Source: a virus. From it: a stretch of 22,215 nucleotides of DNA. The DNA lies in IMG/VR virus record IMGVR_UViG_3300005613_000442, positions 1-22,215 of that record; one strand, given 5' to 3'. Shown here piece after piece: positions 1 to 4,898 of the stretch. Made by a program: the position numbers and the translations under genes. The notes beneath the pieces were generated by a model, which searched no databases, was not told the origin of the DNA, and saw only the letters and a program-made list of their open reading frames with translations. The stretch's first letter is position 1, and each line of letters opens with the position of its first letter.

Positions 1-4
1 TCAT
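1..4 (-). CDS. Start of a leftward gene leaving the window (partial)
   Basis: Only the start codon (CAT on the + strand at 2-4) is inside the window. It is preceded on the minus strand by an AGGAG Shine-Dalgarno about 9 bases upstream, the same arrangement as the other leftward genes here. Nothing can be said about the product. Confidence 0.55.
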
Positions 5-111
5 TTTTTATTCTCCTGTAGTTAATTTATAATTTGTATTTTTAAAACAAATCATTTATAGGAATATATAGGAAAGTAAAAAAAATAAAACTAAAAAAGT
101 GAGGTTAATAT

Positions 112-315
112 ATGACTAAAATAAACCCGATTGATTATCATTATCATTCAATATTAAAAGACGCGGTTATCAATCCGACTAAAGCCTATTTTTTTAATAG
201 CTGGAATTGCCTTAACCCTTCCGAATGTCGCGAATATGCGGTTGCGATATTGCGGAAAAAATTCAACTATTCAGATAGAAGGCTTAAAGCTCTTTTAAAA
301 AGAGCTGTTGAATAG
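112..315 (+). CDS. Small hypothetical phage protein (67 aa)
   Basis: I do not recognise this protein. It starts at an ATG with a GAGGT ribosome binding site about 7 bases upstream. It is mixed in charge, with a basic C-terminal third (RRLKALLKRAVE) that could form an amphipathic helix, and has no signal peptide or membrane segment. It is the only + strand gene in the left 3.9 kb and diverges from the gene leaving the left edge. It is followed by a 27-base palindrome and by the CACAAGCGA repeats. The clear ribosome site and normal codon use argue that it is real; its function is unknown. Confidence 0.6.
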   Translation: MTKINPIDYHYHSILKDAVINPTKAYFFNSWNCLNPSECREYAVAILRKKFNYSDRRLKALLKRAVE

Positions 316-330
316 TTATAAACTCAAATT

Positions 331-357
331 GTTTCGCGTTCAACTTGAACGCGAAAC
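331..357. repeat. Perfect 27-base palindrome (13-base arms, 1-base centre)
   Basis: The arms GTTTCGCGTTCAA (331-343) and TTGAACGCGAAAC (345-357) are exact reverse complements around C344. The site lies between convergent genes ending at 315 and 429. Neither strand has a T-run after it, so it is a poor intrinsic terminator, and a dimeric DNA-binding protein site is at least as likely. Its GC-rich CGCG cores stand out from the AT-rich surroundings. Confidence 0.8.
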
Positions 358-395
358 GCGAAGAAAAATAAAAATAAAAATAGTATAGAGAAGGA

Positions 396-490
396 CACAA
401 GCGATAAACCACAAGCGACACGCGAAAGTCACAAGCGATTAAGCCACAAGCGAACACCTTCCCAACCACAAGCGATACAATCACAGGCGA
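396..490 (+). repeat. Six direct copies of CACAAGCGA
   Basis: The 9-base word CACAAGCGA starts at 396, 410, 430, 445 and 467, and the variant CACAGGCGA starts at 482. Start-to-start spacings are 14, 20, 15, 22 and 15 bases. Most copies are preceded by C and followed by T, A or C. The last four or so fall inside the 3' end of the VRR-NUC gene. More copies occur at 4165, 4214 (G variant) and 4853. All point the same way, as expected for iteron-like protein binding sites. Confidence 0.8.
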
Positions 491-797
491 TACCTTCTTC
501 GAGCAACGCGGATATCTGTCCGCCCTCATAAAGTTTAGGGGTTAGAGGCTTGTGGGTCGTGGCTAGGATAAAATGATTTTTCGGGTGTTTAAAACAATAG
601 CCAATTTGGTGTGGCGAGATAGATAGTTTTTTAACTTTTGTTAATTTTAGTTCAATAGTGAAATAGGTATTATTTTTGTTGTATCCCAACAAGTCGGGTG
701 TCCCAAAAGATGCCCAATTTTCTATCCTTGTCCACACAATGTCGGGTGTATTTTCCTTTAATTTTTTCCAAAATTTGCTTTCGGGTTTTACTGCCAT
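429..797 (-). CDS. VRR-NUC / PD-(D/E)XK phage nuclease
   Basis: A 122-aa protein matching the stand-alone VRR-NUC nucleases of phages, a branch of the PD-(D/E)XK fold that includes structure-specific and Holliday-junction-type nucleases. The visible core is GTPDLLG (residues 32-38, with the catalytic Asp at about 35), then FTIELK (46-51, with the E-x-K pair at 49 and 51), then SPHQIGY (61-67), the usual Gln-containing helix. Family knowledge suggests metal-dependent cleavage of DNA, perhaps branched DNA during replication or packaging. The start ATG has no strong ribosome site. The last ~20 residues (GIACDCIACGWEG...) are encoded by the TCGCTTGTG repeats, so the tail is probably shaped by DNA-level constraint rather than by enzyme function. 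Confidence 0.85.
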   Translation of the reverse strand: MAVKPESKFWKKLKENTPDIVWTRIENWASFGTPDLLGYNKNNTYFTIELKLTKVKKLSISPHQIGYCFKHPKNHFILATTHKPLTPKLYEGGQISALLEEGIACDCIACGWEGVRLWLNRL

Positions 798-812
798 TTC
801 GAATTAAATATA

Positions 813-1010
813 TCATTTCTCAATTTCTTTCAATGTTTGACTACCATAAAATAGTTTTAGTTTATTTGATAACTCCCTTTCAATTTTATATGAAAAAGCA
901 ATTTGTGGTGTTGTAAATGCCTCTCTACAATTTGAAAAGTCTTTAATAAAAGATGGAAAGTCTCCATCATAACCATTGTTAATGGCTTTTTTATATATTT
1001 GTCTTAACAC
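813..1010 (-). CDS. Small hypothetical protein (65 aa), GTG start
   Basis: Unrecognised. It begins at GTG, with a good AGGAG ribosome site ending about 7 bases upstream, and overlaps the end of the upstream gene by 7 bases, which suggests translational coupling. It is a charged, helix-rich soluble protein without cysteine pairs or membrane segments. It is followed closely by the VRR-NUC gene. Confidence 0.6.
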   Translation of the reverse strand: MLRQIYKKAINNGYDGDFPSFIKDFSNCREAFTTPQIAFSYKIERELSNKLKLFYGSQTLKEIEK

Positions 1011-1225
1011 TTTGTATCTCCTGTTATTTCAAAATGACTATCGTCTCCCCATTCAGTACCTTTGAATTCACAAACAAAGTCTTTTGTTTTGTATTGTGCA
1101 TTTTCTTTCATATCTGTACTTGTAGCAATATCAATAATTTCTTCTTCAGTTAATTGTTTATTGCTTTCAATCTCCCAAGTCTTCGTGTCTTGCGACCACT
1201 CATCATAAGTATATTTATATTTCAT
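1004..1225 (-). CDS. Small hypothetical acidic protein (73 aa)
   Basis: Unrecognised. It starts at an ATG in an AAGAAAGGAAAATAAATG context and overlaps the upstream gene by 4 bases (ATGA). It opens MKYKYTYDEW and continues with beta-rich and acidic stretches. The size and composition resemble the 69-aa protein at 1584-1793, so the two could be distant paralogues. No catalytic motif is visible. Confidence 0.65.
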   Translation of the reverse strand: MKYKYTYDEWSQDTKTWEIESNKQLTEEEIIDIATSTDMKENAQYKTKDFVCEFKGTEWGDDSHFEITGDTKC

Positions 1226-1464
1226 TTATTTTCCTTTCTTATTATTTCTTCCATTATCTCATTTGCTAAATCCCACTTGCCTAATAAGTAATGGTCGTGG
1301 CTATCTTCACATAAAGCAACATCATTAATATCAGTATTGCTCAAATGGTCTTGACAGATTTCTTTTATTTTATTTAAGGTAATTAAGCCTAATCTTAATT
1401 GTTCGTGTCGATTAGCTTTGTTCCTGTCGTGTATTTCAAAGTGTTCTTCTTTGAGTTCTGGCAT
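1222..1464 (-). CDS. Small hypothetical protein (80 aa)
   Basis: Unrecognised. A strong AAGGAGG ribosome site lies upstream of the ATG. The protein is charged and predicted largely helical, with several His and Asp residues (for example EDSHDHYLLGKWDLANEIMEE) but no recognised metal motif. It overlaps its neighbours on both sides, so it belongs to one leftward operon. Confidence 0.65.
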   Translation of the reverse strand: MPELKEEHFEIHDRNKANRHEQLRLGLITLNKIKEICQDHLSNTDINDVALCEDSHDHYLLGKWDLANEIMEEIIRKENK

Positions 1465-1603
1465 TTTTATTTTCCTCCTTTATACTTTCTTTTTGTATGT
1501 CTTTTAATTCAGAAAAAGTCGTTTGTAAAGATATGTTTTCTCCAAACTCTTTTTTGAATTGTGATCTAAACAACTTGATCGTGTCATATTCCTTGTTTAT
1601 CAT
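1436..1603 (-). CDS. Small hypothetical protein (55 aa)
   Basis: Read by hand. It opens MINKEYDTIKLFRSQFKKEF and is lysine/glutamate-rich throughout. The ATG at 1603 has the standard AAAGGAAAATAAAA ribosome cassette. It ends inside the next gene (28-29 base overlap), where its last residues are encoded out of frame with that gene. The overlap means the C-terminal tail is poorly constrained. Function unknown. Confidence 0.6.
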   Translation of the reverse strand: MINKEYDTIKLFRSQFKKEFGENISLQTTFSELKDIQKESIKEENKNARTQRRTL

Positions 1604-1793
1604 TTTTATTTTCCTTTGTTTCTATTTCTTCTGTACCTTCATCAAGTATATCGAAATCGTCCCCATCAACCTCAAAATAATCACAACGACCCTCATTGTG
1701 AATTTTTGTTGCGTCCTCTAAACTATTCGCCTCAATGGTACATTCTTCTCTTACTGTTTTCCTAACATATCTCCAAAATAAATATTCTTTCAT
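1584..1793 (-). CDS. Small acidic hypothetical protein (69 aa)
   Basis: Unrecognised. It begins MKEYLFWRYVRKTV and includes ANSLEDATKIHNEG, a helix with the pattern seen in many tiny phage proteins, then a strongly acidic tail (DYFEVDGDDFDILDEG). A TGGAGG ribosome site precedes the ATG. The acidic tail could mimic DNA or bind a basic partner; that is only inference. Confidence 0.65.
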   Translation of the reverse strand: MKEYLFWRYVRKTVREECTIEANSLEDATKIHNEGRCDYFEVDGDDFDILDEGTEEIETKENKNDKQGI

Positions 1794-2143
1794 TTTGCCT
1801 CCAATATGTCTTTGTCTTTCATATAGCCAATCATCATAAATTTTTGAGGCTTAATCCATTTAAACCAATCAATCATTGTCGGAATAAACCCTAAATCTTC
1901 TTTGATATGTCTTTCAGCTATAAGTCTAACAGGTACTTTTTTCCCACTAGAATTTGTTATTGTTGTCCCAAACTTTTCTTCACACGCAAAACAACCCTCC
2001 GCGTGATGTCTCAATGCTCTATGTCTAAAGTCGGGCATTATTTTTTTACTTTCGTCAAACCAATCGTGGATAGCTTGATAGTCTTCTGGCTTTCCTCCAA
2101 AATGTTTAACTGAAGATAATGAGTGATGATAACAATTAGCCAT
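1790..2143 (-). CDS. DUF6915 family protein
   Basis: A 117-aa protein that matches what I know of DUF6915: an N-terminal CYHHSLSSVKHFGG, then WFDESK (residues ~28-33), DFRHRALRHHAEG (38-50), a conserved VPVRLIAERHIKEDLG segment and IPTMIDW near the C-terminus. The dense histidines and two cysteines suggest metal binding, but no activity is established for the family. The length is typical. It has a strong GAGGAG ribosome site and overlaps the next gene by 4 bases. Why phages carry it is unknown. Confidence 0.75.
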   Translation of the reverse strand: MANCYHHSLSSVKHFGGKPEDYQAIHDWFDESKKIMPDFRHRALRHHAEGCFACEEKFGTTITNSSGKKVPVRLIAERHIKEDLGFIPTMIDWFKWIKPQKFMMIGYMKDKDILEAK

Positions 2144-2145
2144 AA

Positions 2146-2586
2146 TTAAAACTCCTCCTCAAACTCATTGTGTTCAGTATAATATTGGGTGTATTTATGT
2201 TCGATATTATTGTCTTCACTATTCCAAGAAATCTCTCCCGATTGTCCATCATTGATTTCCCAACCCGAATTATTGTGTTCCAATAAATCATAACAATAGT
2301 CTTCAACATAAGCGGATAAAGAAATTTCTTTGTCTTCTTTAACAAATTGCATTTTCTTTTCGTCCCAATATCTATAATTTTTAGATAAGATTGTTTTTTT
2401 CTGTAGCTTTTCGGGGACAATTCCTATTTCGTCAATTTGACCACTATCTCCACTACCAGAATATTCAACACAAAAAGATTTAACTCCTCTATCTTTAAGA
2501 CTTTGTTTAAAAGTTTTAGTCATTTCTTCAAATGACTTTTGTTTTTTTTCTATTTCTTTTTCTATTTTTTGCATTTCAGTTTGCAT
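2146..2586 (-). CDS. DUF6878-like protein
   Basis: A 146-aa protein with an N-terminal charged coiled-coil (residues ~1-33, EKEIEKKQKSFEEMTKTF). The body resembles DUF6878: VEYSGSGDSGQIDEI (about 40-54), a Leu-rich helix, then GWEINDGQSGEISWN (about 108-122). The GSGDSG and GWE-DG-G motifs are the family hallmarks I recognise. No biochemical function is known. The start has the AAAGGAAAATAAT cassette. It lies in the leftward early-type small-gene cluster directly upstream of the DUF6915 gene. Confidence 0.7.
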   Translation of the reverse strand: MQTEMQKIEKEIEKKQKSFEEMTKTFKQSLKDRGVKSFCVEYSGSGDSGQIDEIGIVPEKLQKKTILSKNYRYWDEKKMQFVKEDKEISLSAYVEDYCYDLLEHNNSGWEINDGQSGEISWNSEDNNIEHKYTQYYTEHNEFEEEF

Positions 2587-2605
2587 ATTATTTTCCTTTC
2601 TAAAA

Positions 2606-2806
2606 TTAATTAATTTGCATTTCTTTTGTTAAAAGTAAAGGCTTTTCCTTTACCGCAACAAAATAACTACAGTTCTTATCTTTATTTATTTTGTTATATG
2701 CTTTTAACAATTCGTTAAGTTCATTAACATCATTACACTCATCTTTTTTGTAATAAGATGTTCTGTCTTTACCGAATTTTATTTCTTCCATAATAAAATA
2801 TTTCAT
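2606..2806 (-). CDS. Small hypothetical protein (66 aa)
   Basis: Unrecognised. A very strong AAAGGAGG ribosome site precedes the ATG. It begins MKYFIMEEIKFGKDRTSYYKK, has an internal helix (NELNELLKAYNKI) and a strand SYFVAVKEK, compatible with a small alpha/beta fold. No catalytic motif is visible. Confidence 0.65.
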   Translation of the reverse strand: MKYFIMEEIKFGKDRTSYYKKDECNDVNELNELLKAYNKINKDKNCSYFVAVKEKPLLLTKEMQIN

Positions 2807-2819
2807 TTCTACCTCCTTT

Positions 2820-2987
2820 CTAATCTAAACAATCTTTACAATATCGTGGGTCAATGCTTGACCGCCAATCTGGTCTCATTATCTCACGACAATTTTTTGC
2901 TCTACAAAAATAACTATTATCAATTATTTTTTTAGATTTTTCTTTGCTTTGTTTTTCTTCTATTGTTTCTTTATACTTTCTTAACAT
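2820..2987 (-). CDS. Small four-cysteine zinc-ribbon-like protein (55 aa)
   Basis: Read by hand. After a lysine/glutamate-rich N-terminal helix the protein has FCRAKNC (Cys 28 and 33) and YCKDC (Cys 50 and 53), spaced like a small zinc knuckle. The ATG is 1 base after the stop of the upstream gene, and a GGAAAT ribosome site lies within that gene's end. This suggests a DNA- or RNA-binding accessory protein; specificity is unknown. Confidence 0.65.
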   Translation of the reverse strand: MLRKYKETIEEKQSKEKSKKIIDNSYFCRAKNCREIMRPDWRSSIDPRYCKDCLD

Positions 2988-2988
2988 T

Positions 2989-3162
2989 TTAATTTAATTT
3001 CCTTTCTCTTTTATATCGTTTAATTAAAAGCATTTGAATTATATAAAAAGTTGCATTTATTTCAATCGTAAATTTACTATCAATACTTAATTCTTCTAAT
3101 TGTCTTTCGTATCGTGCAAGGCGATTGATAATCTTAATTATATTTTTATTATGCAATTTCAT
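2989..3162 (-). CDS. Small basic hypothetical protein (57 aa)
   Basis: Read by hand. It opens MKLHNKNIIKIINRLARYER, continues with helical segments and ends in a basic tail (LIKRYKRERKLN). It overlaps the upstream gene by 4 bases (ATGA) and sits 1 base from the downstream gene, so it is firmly part of the operon. The pI is high; nucleic acid binding is possible but not shown. Confidence 0.6.
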   Translation of the reverse strand: MKLHNKNIIKIINRLARYERQLEELSIDSKFTIEINATFYIIQMLLIKRYKRERKLN

Positions 3163-3338
3163 TTTTTATATAACTTATTCATTTTTATTCTTTGTTGTGT
3201 GTCGAGTTTTAATTTCTTACTTAACTTTAATAATTTTTGTAAGTATTCATCATCAACATCTTTATCTAAAGACTTAATTTCAATTTTAATTAGGTCTCTT
3301 AAAATACATTTTTCTACTGTACTAAATTGTTCAGTCAT
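3159..3338 (-). CDS. Small helical hypothetical protein (59 aa)
   Basis: Read by hand. It begins MTEQFSTVEKCILRDLIKIE, followed by a lysine- and leucine-rich helix (EYLQKLLKLSKKLKLD). The AAAAAGGAAAATAGAA leader supports the ATG. It overlaps both neighbours. No recognised family. Confidence 0.6.
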   Translation of the reverse strand: MTEQFSTVEKCILRDLIKIEIKSLDKDVDDEYLQKLLKLSKKLKLDTQQRIKMNKLYKK

Positions 3339-3489
3339 TTCTATTTTCCTTTTTATTTAATTTTTTATAAAGTCTACAAAGTTTATTAATTTCTTCTTTT
3401 GGAAATTTATCTCTATGTAAATCTATATGAAGATATGGATACTTATTTTCAATTTCATTTATTTTATTTTGTATTTCTTTTTTAATCAT
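3331..3489 (-). CDS. Small hypothetical protein (52 aa)
   Basis: Read by hand. It begins MIKKEIQNKINEIENKY and carries LHIDLHRDKFPKEEINKLC in the middle. A good AAAAGGAG ribosome site precedes the ATG. It overlaps the next gene by 8 bases and the previous gene by 8. Function unknown. Confidence 0.6.
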   Translation of the reverse strand: MIKKEIQNKINEIENKYPYLHIDLHRDKFPKEEINKLCRLYKKLNKKENRND

Positions 3490-3670
3490 TTTTATTCTCC
3501 TTTTTAAATTTACTTAAATCAACTTTTGCTAAATCTTCAAAAATATTTGTAAGTGTTGTGTTAGACAAATGTTCAGAATTTAAAAAACAATTTTCAATAA
3601 CTGTATTATCGTCCAATACAAAATTTACTTTCAAATTTATTTTATCAATTTCTATATCTCTTATATTCAT
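3482..3670 (-). CDS. Small hypothetical protein (62 aa)
   Basis: I place the start at the ATG at 3670, which has the AGAAAGGAAAATAAA cassette. An in-frame TTG at 3703 has no ribosome site. The protein reads MNIRDIEIDKINLKVNFVLD and so on: a beta-rich N-terminus followed by a helix and a lysine-rich end. It could be a small beta-sheet binding domain; no family is recognised. Confidence 0.65.
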   Translation of the reverse strand: MNIRDIEIDKINLKVNFVLDDNTVIENCFLNSEHLSNTTLTNIFEDLAKVDLSKFKKENKND

Positions 3671-3683
3671 TTTATTTTCCTTT

Positions 3684-3857
3684 CTAACTAATTTCGTTTG
3701 CAATTTTTATTAACTCGTTAGCTATGTCTAATGTCTTCATTTTAGATTTCAATAATTTTTTTAAATTTTCTAAAAAATATTCATCTTCTAAAAGAATTGA
3801 AAAAGAACATAAAGTTTCCCCTTCTACTATTGACGCGATTGTATCTAATTTATTCAT
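3684..3857 (-). CDS. First gene of the small-gene operon (57 aa)
   Basis: Read by hand. It begins MNKLDTIASIVEGETLCSFS and ends in repeated amphipathic helices (LKKLLKSKMKTLDIANELIKIANE). The TAAGAAAGGAAAATAAA leader is the archetype of the ribosome cassette used by its neighbours. It is the promoter-proximal gene of the leftward cluster that runs to about 429. Function unknown. Confidence 0.6.
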   Translation of the reverse strand: MNKLDTIASIVEGETLCSFSILLEDEYFLENLKKLLKSKMKTLDIANELIKIANEIS

Positions 3858-3893
3858 TTTATTTTCCTTTCTTAAAAATTAAATTATTTTTTT

Positions 3894-3922
3894 TAATTAC
3901 ACCCCCTTGAAATTAAAGTCAA
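3894..3922 (-). promoter_or_regulatory. Candidate leftward promoter for the small-gene operon
   Basis: On the minus strand TTGACT (3922-3917) is followed after 17 bases by TAATTA (3899-3894), a plausible sigma70-type promoter about 40 bases upstream of the first small gene. It overlaps the rightward promoter at 3907-3934, so the two transcription directions may compete. Confidence 0.45.
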
Positions 3923-3934
3923 TAAGATTATATG
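3907..3934 (+). promoter_or_regulatory. Rightward promoter P1 of the RNA locus
   Basis: TTGAAA (3907-3912), a 16-base spacer, then TATATG (3929-3934). A 17-base block covering the -10 region (3922-3938, ATAAGATTATATGGGAA) is repeated exactly at the second promoter (4270-4286). The predicted RNA start is near 3941. Confidence 0.6.
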
Positions 3935-3940
3935 GGAAAA

Positions 3941-4090
3941 CAGTTTGATAATTTAAAGCCTATAAAACGCGAGAGTGTTTATTTAAACTATCTTAATAGA
4001 TTATAACAATAGGATATTAATCTAACGCGGGTTAAATTTAACCTTTATTTTCCTGTAAGGTAGTCGTCTCGAAAGGGGCGACTACTACAA
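3941..4090 (+). ncRNA. Structured leader RNA with GNRA hairpins
   Basis: Downstream of P1 the + strand folds into several local helices. The pairing 3965-3970/3975-3980 is closed by a GAGA tetraloop and includes one G-U pair. There is a 7-bp helix 3997-4003/4018-4024 and a 14-base palindrome at 4030-4043. A 12-bp hairpin at 4059-4086 has a GAAA tetraloop (4071-4074) and G-U pairs. The G-U pairs and GNRA loops favour RNA made from the + strand. No T-run follows, so the 4059-4086 hairpin is not a standard terminator. The segment leads into a short ORF at 4107. A 5' untranslated regulatory leader or a separate small RNA are both possible. Confidence 0.55.
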
Positions 4091-4106
4091 GTTGAAAGAT
4101 AAAATT

Positions 4107-4265
4107 ATGTTCGTATTCAAACACCCAAAATATTATTCAGAATTAAAAAAGAACAAACCACAAGCACAAGCGACAGGCGGGAAAGAAGAAAAAGAAAAAG
4201 AATTAGAGAAAGACACAGGCGAGAAAAAAAATAAAAAAAATTTAAAAAAGACTATTGACATTTAG
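4107..4265 (+). CDS. Possible short lysine/glutamate-rich protein (52 aa)
   Basis: Read by hand. It begins MFVFKHPKYYSELKKNKPQA and then becomes almost entirely Lys, Glu and Asn. The ribosome site is weak (GAAAG about 12 bases before the ATG). The reading frame contains CACAAGCGA-type words (4165, 4214) and its stop lies just after the -35 box of promoter P2 (4255-4260). It may be a genuine leader peptide of the RNA locus or an accidental frame in purine-rich spacer DNA. Confidence 0.35.
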   Translation: MFVFKHPKYYSELKKNKPQAQATGGKEEKEKELEKDTGEKKNKKNLKKTIDI

Positions 4266-4282
4266 AATTATAAGATTATATG
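4255..4282 (+). promoter_or_regulatory. Rightward promoter P2 of the structured RNA
   Basis: A perfect TTGACA (4255-4260), a 16-base spacer and TATATG (4277-4282). The block 4270-4286 is identical to that of P1. The predicted start (about 4288-4290) coincides with the first base of an 11-bp hairpin, which strengthens the call. Confidence 0.7.
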
Positions 4283-4287
4283 GGAAT

Positions 4288-4846
4288 TATATTTATTATT
4301 TTATAATAAATATAGATTAGAGTGGTAAGCTATAAAGGGGTAGGCTTTTAAATTTTACCCGCTTAACTACTAGCAAGAGATAGCTACTTGTGAGTGCATA
4401 ATGTTCTATCAACAAGCCACTACTAATCGGTTAGTGAGATTGTCTTAAAATAAAATCTCATTTGCGAGGTTGCCTGTCGTTGCAACGATAAGGTAGGTTG
4501 CTCACTAATCAGATTGTAATGGTAAGTCGTAAATTGGTAGGCTTTTAAAATTAACCAGTTTAACATTTTAAATGTTATTTCAAGATGCCATTACTAATCA
4601 AGATGTGGTGCGTTCTTGACTAAAAGGTTGAATACAATAATTGCATCAAGTTCAACCCATTACATCATTGGTTGTTGGTAGTGCATTACCGACCTATAAG
4701 TCCTAATCGAGTAGGCACATCATTGGAACTCGCTTATAGGTGCAACCAAAAGGTGATACAGAAATCCTGTATTGTGTGAAGGCACAAGCTAAAATACTGT
4801 ATGAAAGGTGTGTTGGCGCTGAGTGGTAAAAGACCCAAGCGCCAAC
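4288..4846 (+). ncRNA. Large multi-domain structured RNA (candidate new class)
   Basis: No coding frame is convincing across this stretch, but helices abut one another on the + strand. They are: 4288-4298/4304-4314 (11 bp, loop TTTTA); module A 4315-4325/4417-4428 (11 bp, bulged A4422) enclosing 4326-4330/4361-4365 and 4338-4342/4356-4360; module B 4429-4438/4501-4510 (10 bp with a G-U) enclosing 4473-4480/4485-4493; module C 4512-4522/4588-4599 (11 bp, bulged T4595) enclosing the equivalents of A. Next come 4626-4632/4651-4657, a three-way junction closed by 4668-4673/4744-4749 with arms 4674-4693 and 4694-4739, then 4756-4761/4767-4772, and last 4812-4820/4838-4846. A and C are a diverged repeat: the loop GGTAGGCTTTTAAA is identical while pairs change in a compensatory way. 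The scale resembles GOLLD or ROOL phage RNAs; I cannot confirm identity. The 3' end is uncertain and may run into the terminase mRNA. Confidence 0.75.
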
Positions 4847-4861
4847 CTAAGCCACAAGCGA

Positions 4862-4889
4862 TTGATTATTTTAAAAAAGTATATATAAA
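4862..4889 (+). promoter_or_regulatory. Promoter of the small terminase gene
   Basis: TTGATT (4862-4867), a 16-base spacer and TATAAA (4884-4889). The predicted RNA start (about 4896) is only a few bases before the ATG at 4899. A CACAAGCGA word (4853-4861) abuts the -35 box, placed where an activator or repressor could act. Confidence 0.65.
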
Positions 4890-4898
4890 TATCTAACT

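Noticed and set aside
331-357. Rho-independent terminator
   Set aside because: Perfect stem, but no T-run on either strand directly after it.
396-490. CRISPR-like array
   Set aside because: The repeat is only 9 bases with 5-13 base gaps of unequal length; no spacer-like units and no cas genes.
2136-2420. Leftward 94-codon frame overlapping the DUF6878-like gene
   Set aside because: It is an out-of-frame shadow of a better-supported gene and has no ribosome site.
4315-4428. tRNA or tmRNA
   Set aside because: No T-loop or anticodon arm, no CCA end; the helix lengths do not make a cloverleaf.
4288-4870. Group I or II self-splicing intron
   Set aside because: The surrounding frame is not an interrupted gene, no intron-encoded protein is present and I do not see the conserved catalytic core or domain V.
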